A stretch of 64,000 bases of DNA from Balaenoptera acutorostrata (Eukaryota; Chordata; Mammalia; Artiodactyla; Balaenopteridae), in contig NC_080069.1 in NCBI RefSeq assembly GCF_949987535.1, forward strand, positions 38,615,269 through 38,679,268. The letters are read 5' to 3'. Below are positions 57,532-64,000 of the stretch, piece after piece. The notes below the pieces were generated by a model. It was not told where the DNA came from. It was given only the letters and a program-made list of their open reading frames with translations, and searched no databases. Made by a program: the position numbers and the translations under genes. How positions within the stretch are numbered: the first letter of the stretch is position 1; each line of letters opens with the position of its first letter.

Positions 57532-58384
57532 CTTTAAAAAAAAAAAAAAAAAAGCAATAACAACAATAAAATGACAACCTCAAAACGAAGTACCCTCCCC
57601 AGGGCTAAGACTCGCTCGCTGAAGACCACCTCTCCGGAGTTGCCGCACTCCGCCGTGTGGAGAGGAGCACTCTTTGTTAAACCCGGGCCAGGGACGCCCC
57701 CAGCCCCGCATCGCCGGCGCACGCGTGGGGCCGGGCACAACCGCACCCCAAGGTCCGCGTCCCCGAAAGCAGGGCGCTCGGCACGGATCAGAACCCGCTC
57801 CGGAAGTGGCTGGCCTCCCCGCCTCCCCTTTCTCTGCACACACGCCCACCCAGCTCCCCACCTCCAGGGGCGCAGCGGAAGAATGAAGCCCTCGCCCGGG
57901 CCGAACGTGCCTAGCTGGAAGCATCCCTCTTCTGCCTGGAGCGGCGGTGCAGCCCCCGCTCCACCTCTCGGCTCCCGCACCTCCCCGGCCGCCTCAGCCA
58001 CCTTCTCTCCTCCCTCGAGCCAAGCAGTCCCCAGAGGCACATTCCTGGCGACTCCAGCTCCGTTACCCGGCCGACCCGGCGTGCGGCCGCCCGGGGGAGC
58101 AAGGGAGGGAAGGGAGCGGCCGAGGGAGGCGCGGCCGCCCGCTCCCGGTCTCCGCGTCCCGACACAAAGCGCCCGGCCCACGCCACCTGTTCCCACCCGG
58201 TCCGCGGGGCTGGGGGCATCTCCTGGCTGCGATCCCACTTCTCCCCTCAGTCAAGTGTACCCCGCCTCGGCCTTCCCGGTTGCCCTGGGCGCTGCCCGGG
58301 CTAACCCCGCCGCGCCGCGGCCGCGAAAGCAAAAGCAGGCGGCGGGGCCCGGGAGGAGACGGGGAGCCGCGAGCGACCACTCAC
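57532..58384 (-). other. DAPK1: DAPK1 intron 1 (within the CpG island)
   Basis: The intron lies between the exon 1 donor GTGAGT (GT at 58,384-58,383) and the proposed acceptor AAAG (AG at 57,533-57,532). It is GC- and CpG-rich except for its last 60 nt. There the minus strand is T-rich and ends in an unbroken T18 polypyrimidine tract (plus-strand A18, 57,536-57,553). No repeats are seen in it. Confidence 0.65.
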
Positions 58385-58870
58385 CCGGGCGCCCGGGAGC
58401 TGCCCGGGTCTCTCCGGGGCGCTGTCGGAGGTCGACCGTAGGCGCCAGCGCCGGGGACAAGGGGGGCGGCAGCGGGAGCGCAGGGAGGCAGCGAGTGGGG
58501 GCGCGGATCCCGCGCGTCCGTCCGGCGTCGGCTCGGCCGGGCTCTCCCGCTCCTGCTCCGGAGCAGCCCCTCGGTTCCTCGCCGCCTTCCGGGCGGAGGG
58601 CGGCCGGCAGGCGGCCAATGGGGACCCCGCGGGCGGGCTGGAGACACGGCCCACCCACCTCCGAGCTGCCCGGCCGGGCCGGCGCTGCGGGTGCTGCGCG
58701 GCGCTGGCTGCTCCTCCCCGCTCGGCGCTCTGGGCTCGCTGGCGCGCTCTACCGCGCACACCCCCGCACACACCCACTCACCCCACACCCGCGCCAGGAG
58801 CTCAGCCAGCGCGGCCGCGCGCAACATGGGCGCCCCACCTGTGACACGCCGCTACGCTGCCCCCTTCGGC
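57560..58870. promoter_or_regulatory. DAPK1: CpG island spanning the DAPK1 promoter, exon 1 and intron 1
   Basis: This is a sharp block of very high GC and CpG content in otherwise AT-rich DNA, with many GGGCGG/CCGCCC (Sp1-type) boxes such as the one near 58,591. There is no TATA box in the obvious place. A CCAAT motif lies at 58,615-58,619 (ATTGG on the gene strand), just upstream of the likely transcription start. The human DAPK1 CpG island is well known for silencing by methylation in cancers. Orientation is set by the exon 1 donor and exon 2 reading on the minus strand. Confidence 0.85.
58385..58560 (-). other. DAPK1: DAPK1 non-coding exon 1 (5' edge approximate)
   Basis: The minus strand here contains CGGCGCTGGCGCC, CCTCCGACAGCGC and the exon end GGCGCCCGG followed by GTGAGT. 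It closely resembles the human DAPK1 exon 1/CpG-island sequence as I remember it, including the GCCGAGCC-ACGCCGG stretch near 58,525-58,540. There is no ATG in this part of the exon. The 3' end at 58,385 is well supported by the donor; the transcription start is not visible and the upper limit is a guess. Confidence 0.7.
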
Positions 58871-58904
58871 GGGGCTCCAGAGAAATGAGATTCCTTCATC
58901 CTGC

Positions 58905-59320
58905 AGAGGTGTCCTGAGCGCCCCGCGTGGTCCAGGCACGGTGCTCGGCACCGGAAAATCACAGAGACCATAATAGGTTTAAAAAAAATCCCTGCCCTCT
59001 TGAAACTTACATTCTGGTGGAGAAGCTAATCAATATGTAAACAAATAAATGAGATCATTTTAGAAGGGATTGGTTCCATGGAGACAATACTGCTGGGTAA
59101 CGGGATAGAGAATGACAGGGCGGGAATGGATAGCATTAGAAGGGATTTCTGTTCAGGACAGGTGTTTTGAGCTGAGATCTGAACTGTAAGAAGGTATGAA
59201 ACCAGAGAAGAAAGGTTTGAGGTCTCAGAGGCCCAAGGCAGCAACAGAAACCAAGGGTTTATGTGTGCAGTCCAGTACAGTATTGTCCATTGATGAGCTG
59301 AAATGTGGTTAGTCCGGAAT
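58905..59320 (-). mobile_element. L2 remnant abutting the CpG island
   Basis: The plus strand reads GTGGTCCAGGCACGGTGCTC, CCTGCCCTCTTGAAACTTAC and GGACAGGTGTTTTGAGCTGA, reverse-strand L2 words. It forms the upstream shoulder of the DAPK1 promoter. Confidence 0.65.
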
Positions 59321-60289
59321 GAGGTGCGCAAGAAGTGTCAAATACACATGGGATTCCAAGACTTGGTATGGAAATAAGGATGAAAAAATCTCTTGAATAT
59401 TTTTTATATTAATATGAAATGCATGTTCAAATGATAGTATTTTGTACATATTGGGTTAAATGAAATATATTATTAAAATTAATTTCACCTTTTACTTTTT
59501 AAAATGCAGATACTAGAAAATATGGTACCTATGTGGCTTGCAGTTATATTCCTATGGACTGTGTTGGTCTACACTGGAGACCCTTATCCATTCTCTCTAC
59601 TTCTTACCCCAGGCCCCCACCAAGCCCTGGGGTTCAGGGGGAGCAAAAAGGATGTTTCCCCATAGGGACTGCTGGGGATACCTAAACAGAGAAAAGCTCC
59701 TATAGGGAAATCTGCCTTACTGCTGAGAGTTACAAAAACCGGTATGTGAACGCTCTGAGATTTCAGATCCATGTCATCGTTCAAATTTCCAGATTTTCTA
59801 AAATGAGATGGTTTAAACTCTCTTTAGTTCAATAGAAATTCTTGGGAGAAAAAAAAAAAAAGAATGCCCCTCAGATCTTATGTCAGACCCTCCTCTTAAA
59901 GAACATTTCGTTCAATGGCCCACAGGAAGGGCACACATTCATGATGATGGAATCAAGGGAAGATTCCAAATTGGGTGGCGGCATCAACCTTAGTGATGGG
60001 TTTGAGAATTAATACAAAAGGATCTTGCAAGGTGAGATATACAGTCAAAAATAACAAAAAAAGTGGTTCATCTAGGGGAAATGCAAATGAATACATCTGT
60101 TGGTGGGGGATTAAAAACACGGATACTTGGAAACTTGGAAAGTGCTTATGGATGGCTGCTTTAAGGGTAATATTTTCTGCAAAATAAATGTTTAAGTGTG
60201 CTTTCCAAGGCAATGAGAAGAACTGCCTCTGTTTGGGGACTAGCATGTCTTCCCTATTCGACATGCTGATCACAGGAGATTTTCTGGAG
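59321..60289. other. unassigned sequence upstream of DAPK1
   Basis: AT-rich, no clear repeat or gene. Confidence 0.55.
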
Positions 60290-60420
60290 TAGTGAAAAAG
60301 AGCAGGGGCTTGGGAGTCACACATTTGGATCTAATAGTGGTGGAACCATTTAACCCTAGCTGTGAATGACCCTGGCTGTGTCCCTTACCCCTTAGTTTCA
60401 TGTCTGTACTAATTTAGGCA
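60290..60420 (+). mobile_element. MIR remnant
   Basis: GGGGCTTGGGAGTCACACAT TTGGATC, followed by TGGCTGTGTCCCTTACCCC, resembles a diverged MIR. Confidence 0.5.
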
Positions 60421-60539
60421 AGCATTTTAGGGAGGAAAATGTGCCCCAAAATTCAATGAAGAAACAGAGTCTAATTCTCCTCCCCTTGAAATGAGTTGTC
60501 TGTAGTGGCTTGATTCTAAGAAAATGTAGTAGAAGTGGC

Positions 60540-60892
60540 ACAGTGTGATATCCTTCTAAGGCTGGGTCATAATGTGTTAGAGCTTCTACCTAACGTTCTC
60601 TTTCTCTCTCTCTCTTTTTTCTCTTGCTTGCTCTCTTGCTCTTGCTCTCTCCACTCACTCCGGAAGCCTTCAGCTGCCATGGTTACCCTGGGGCTGCCAT
60701 GTGGAGAGACCATGTGGAGAGACCACAGAAAGAGAGAAGCCCAAGGAAGCCAGCTGTTCCACCCTACCCCCACCCACAGCTATTTGTGTCTTCACAGCCC
60801 AAATTCTGCCAGCAGAATAAATGATTGCTGCTGTTCTAAGTCATTATTTTGGAGTGGTTTATTATGAGGCAATAGATAACATGTAAGAAAAC
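60540..60892 (+). mobile_element. old MLT1-like LTR
   Basis: A CT-rich 5' part (60,600-60,655), then CATGTGGAGAGACCACAG, GCAGAATAAATGATTGCTG, TAAGTCATTATTTTGGAG and AGGCAATAGATAAC. This is the order of an MLT1-type LTR, with the AATAAA polyadenylation region near 60,815. It is a solitary remnant without internal genes. Confidence 0.6.
60600..60656 (+). repeat. CT-rich tract
   Basis: TCTCTTTCTCTCTCTCTCTT and following CTTGCT repeats, within the MLT1-like LTR. Confidence 0.9.
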
Positions 60893-60984
60893 TTAATTCT
60901 TAACATGTACCAAATGCCAGGCAGACTAAATTATTCTCTTGCTTAATCTTCAAACAACTCTGTAAACTGTTTTCTCCACTTTAT

Positions 60985-61110
60985 CCTTCTTAGTCGCAGT
61001 TTCACCACCTGCAAAATGAGGACAATAATGGACCCTTGTGTATTCCTCAGAGTTGCTGGGAGATTCTAAAACGATAATGCATGAAACAGGGCTTTTTACA
61101 TTATAAAATA
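60985..61110 (+). mobile_element. MIR remnant
   Basis: CAGTTTCACCACCTGCAAAA TGAGGACAATAATGG and GTTGCTGGGAGATTCTAAAA are MIR words. Confidence 0.6.
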
Positions 61111-61694
61111 CATCAGAATGTTGGTATTATATTTTCTATCATAGTCCAAGCAAGAAGAGCTCTGAGAGACATTTCTCCTATGGAAGACAATACTATAATC
61201 CTGATATTATGAGACTCAAGCTGGAAAGGACTTCCATGAAAAGAACTTGAATATGATATGGACTATGGCTTATGATAATAATGGTGATAACATTGAAAAC
61301 AGAATCCAGTATAGAATTTAGGACATTATTTTATATCTGCATTAGTCAGGGTAAAATAACTGCTGCTATAAAACTCCACAGATCTCAGAGGTTTGACACA
61401 TTTAAGGTTTATTTCTTGCTCTCAGCACAGAGGTTTGCAGAGATTAGAGAAAGGGCTCCATTCCACATAGTCATTCAGGGACCCAGGCTTCTGCCCTCTA
61501 ATGGATCCATGGTTCCTCAGTGCATTGAGTTTCTCAGTTGATGCTTTTCATCTATTGGCTGATGAGAGATGAGAGAATCCAGAGAGGACTGGAGTTTTTT
61601 TAGTGGGTCAGTTTTGAAGCCTAAGGCTTAACCATTTCTTGGGCAAGATGTTCTAAGATTAATCAAAGTGGAACACACTAGCTCAGTTCACCTT
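61111..61694. other. unassigned sequence upstream of DAPK1
   Basis: 61,335-61,560 (GCATTAGTCAGGGTAAAATA, GGTTTATTTCTTGCTCTCAG) has the feel of an old LTR-type repeat, but I cannot assign it. Confidence 0.45.
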
Positions 61695-61707
61695 TGGATT
61701 ACTTTTT

Positions 61708-61999
61708 TTTTTTTTTTTAAGTTATTTATTTATTTTTGGCTGTGTTGGGTCTTCATTTCTGTGCGAGGGCTTTCTCCAGTTGCGGAGAGCGGGGGCCACT
61801 CTTCATCGCGTTGCGCGGGCCTCTCACTATCGCGGCCTCTCTTGTTGCGGAGCACAGGCTCCAGACGTGCAGGCTCAGTAGTTGTGGCTCACGGGCTTCG
61901 TTACTCCGCGGCATGTGGGATCTTCCCAGACCAGGGCTCGAACCCATGTCCCCTGCATTGACAGGCGGATTCGTAACCACTGCGCCACCAGGGAAGCCC
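61708..61999 (-). mobile_element. CHR SINE upstream of DAPK1
   Basis: Reverse-oriented copy of the GTTGTGGC/CGGGGCC body type with a T-rich tail. Flanked by perfect TGGATTACTTTTT at 61,695-61,707 and 62,000-62,012. It is the only SINE of this type in the 5 kb upstream of the CpG island. Confidence 0.92.
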
Positions 62000-62354
62000 T
62001 GGATTACTTTTTAATAACATGCCTTTGGCTTTTATCAAGGGCTAATATTTTTAAATGACCCCATGAAGAATGTTTCTGCACCTGTGGTTTCCATGTTGAA
62101 GATATTGCCCATTATGCAGTTGAGTGCCTCTTATGTAGACAGTCACATGATTGACTCTAATTCCTCTCAGCACTGAGCACTAAGAGAACTCATTACTCCT
62201 GACCAAATGATGTTTCTTTTTTGTCAGACAGTGAAAATTGTAGAGCTCACTCTGTTCTCCATTTTCCAGAGTGAGAAAGCAAGTGGCAAGATCAGAAAAT
62301 GTAATCCTCCAAGTTATGGCCAATTTGCCATATTCTCTGAATAAGCTTTTATTG

Positions 62355-63760
62355 TCTAATACATATTAGATACTAAGGATGCAAAGATAAATAAAACATT
62401 CTCTGTCCTCAAGTAACTCAGTCTAGTGATGGAGACTAAAGAACAAAGAGACAATTCTATTAAAGTGTGGTTGTGCTAGATATAATCCATTTATTTCTCT
62501 AGATGTATTTTCTATCCTTCTCCACCCTTACTGGTCTGCAGGCTGAGCTGTAAGATTATTTTAACTCATTTCCTTGTGTTCTGGCTGCAGGTTGGTTTGG
62601 CCAATGGGGAACCTGGCATGGGGTCAAGGAGAAGGGAGAAGAATGAGGCCAGGGTAGTTATTGCCCTGCTTTTCTCACTGCAAGTTTGCCATGGTCACTA
62701 TCAAACAAAGGTCACTGCTCCTCACCAGATAAACTCTTCTATGTGACTTTCTCTGTCCAGGTGTTGGTAACCACTCTCTCCCCTAGTCTCTTCAGACCTA
62801 GAGTTGGTGGCAGCTCCACGTTACTAACCTGGGGTTCCTGCTCCATCCCTATGGCTCCCCTGCACCTCTCCCACACCTCCTTGAATCATCCTAATTTGAG
62901 TGTGCTATCTCTTTCCTCTGCAGCCCTGACAGACTGCTGTCAGGAAACACGAAGGGAGGGCACTTAATTCAGATAAAGGCCAGGGATGGAGGATGATGAT
63001 AGGGGTGAGCCTGGGGTTTCAGGGAAGTTTCCTGGAGGAGTTGACAGTCCCACTAAAACATGCGAAAGAAGATTAAGAGTTAGCAGAATAAAATGGTGGG
63101 TGATGGGGTGGTGGATTGTGGGGTTGTAGAGGTGGGAGAGAAGGACATCTAGAGAGAGGAAAACAGTGAGGATGAAATCATGGATGTGAGAAAGATAATG
63201 GCTCGTTCAGGAATCTGTAAGTAATCAGAGTTCAGGCAGTGAAATGTCAATAGGTAAAAGTAGAGAGGGGAAGGGTCTTTTGCACTGTGTCCAGGACTTG
63301 GATGAGAGTGGAGAGGTAAACCAAGGGAGATCTTTGCAGTCTTGTCCATTGTGCTCGGTACTTAGGTCTTCACTCTGAAGACTCGTTGATACCCAGGGTG
63401 ATTAGTGCTAATTTGGCACATCTTTGGAGATGGTGGGTAGAGAAAAACAATGAGAAACTTTAATGAGGTAGAAATCACAGGACTTGGTACTAGAGGAAAA
63501 GGACAGAGTCAGGGCAATATTCAAATTTTTGGTTGAGTGATTAGGTAGATATTGCTGCTATGTTGGCTGAAATACAGACGGACAAGCTGTTTGGGGAAAG
63601 AGAAGATGAGGTCAATCTGGGAGATATGAAGTCTGAGGTGCCCATGGGGCATCTAGATAATGTCCAGGTGGAGTTGGGTACCTATGGGATAGCCGAGGGT
63701 AATTTTTGTGTACACCAGAGGAGCTTCAAGCATGAGAGTAGATGAGGCCATCTAGGAAAG
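62355..63760 (-). mobile_element. L2-like remnants, interrupted by an LTR-like repeat
   Basis: 62,370-62,470 (GATACTAAGGATGCAAAGAT, CAAGTAACTCAGTCTAGTGA) and 62,960-63,760 (TTTCCTGGAGGAGTTGAC, GTGCCCATGGGGCATCTAGA, CCAGGTGGAGTTGGGTACC) look like one reverse-strand L2-type element, separated by the repeat at 62,500-62,945. The family of the distal half is less certain. Confidence 0.45.
62500..62945 (+). mobile_element. unclassified LTR-like repeat
   Basis: Contains TGGTTTGGCCAATGGGGAAC, AAAGGTCACTGCTCCTC, GGTAACCACTCTCTCCCC, TAACCTGGGGTTCCTGCTCC and CTAATTTGAGTGTGCTATCT, a word order I associate with an old interspersed LTR. I cannot name the family. Confidence 0.4.
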
Positions 63761-64000
63761 GATGCAGGACTAAAAAGGAGAGTGTTAGGGGCAAAACTCT
63801 TGAGAACAGAAGCATATTAACTCAAGCAAATACAGAGGGGCAAGTATGCCTTGCCAGTAGCTATAGATTGCCAGTTAGTCTGCTGAGCAGCTATGGGTTT
63901 TACTTGTGTTTCTTGGAGTCAGAATGGGTACCACCAATGAGTGGTGAATTAAGACCTCATGAATATTGAGTGCCTTATATGTCTCCTGTATGTATAGTGC

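Noticed and set aside
57571..58917. A 448-codon plus-strand open frame across the CpG island
   Set aside because: It is Pro/Ala/Arg/Gly-rich in the manner of any GC-rich sequence lacking stops, overlaps other long frames in several phases, runs antisense to the recognised DAPK1 exon 1 and intron 1, and has no recognisable domain.

Overview
The window is nuclear DNA of a cetartiodactyl mammal, most likely a whale or dolphin. The main evidence is about nineteen tRNA-derived CHR-type SINEs whose heads resemble 'GGGCTTCCCTGGTGGCGCAG'. They lack the 3' body typical of ruminant Bov-tA, and I see no BovB. The rest is typical mammalian intron DNA: L1, L2, MIR, hAT-type DNA fossils, old LTRs and CA microsatellites. 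There are no bacterial-style genes, operons or CRISPR arrays.

One gene is firmly recognisable: the 5' end of DAPK1 (death-associated protein kinase 1), on the minus strand. A CpG island at about 57,560-58,870 holds the promoter and the non-coding exon 1, which ends at a GTGAGT donor at 58,384. After an intron of about 0.85 kb, exon 2 (about 57,531-57,362) carries the rest of the leader and the first 20 codons plus two bases. It ends at a GT donor at 57,361. Everything from 57,360 down to 1 is read as the first part of the very long intron that follows this exon in mammals. The region 58,900-64,000 lies upstream of the gene.

Layout: 1-49,575 is intron densely colonised by SINEs and L1 fragments, many with clear target-site duplications (TSDs). 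From 49,575 to 57,360 there is almost no recognisable young repeat, a quiet zone next to the promoter. The interval 57,362-58,900 is the promoter, leader and start-codon block. The interval 58,900-64,000 is upstream DNA with L2, MIR, LTR fossils and one SINE.

The most notable observations are these. (1) Several CHR SINEs carry non-SINE sequence between their AATAAA-containing tail and a second poly(A) tract, all inside the TSD. In three copies that segment is exactly 21 nt, as if the SINE RNA had been cleaved and polyadenylated downstream of its own AATAAA. (2) Two young copies share a 24-bp internal tandem duplication and have A42 and T47 tails. (3) The DAPK1 leader has three short upstream ORFs; one stop overlaps another uORF start and one overlaps the DAPK1 start. 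(4) A GC-rich block of about 460 bp at 47,884-48,345 looks like an L1-mediated retro-insertion. Repeat family names come from recalled consensus features, not from a database search.
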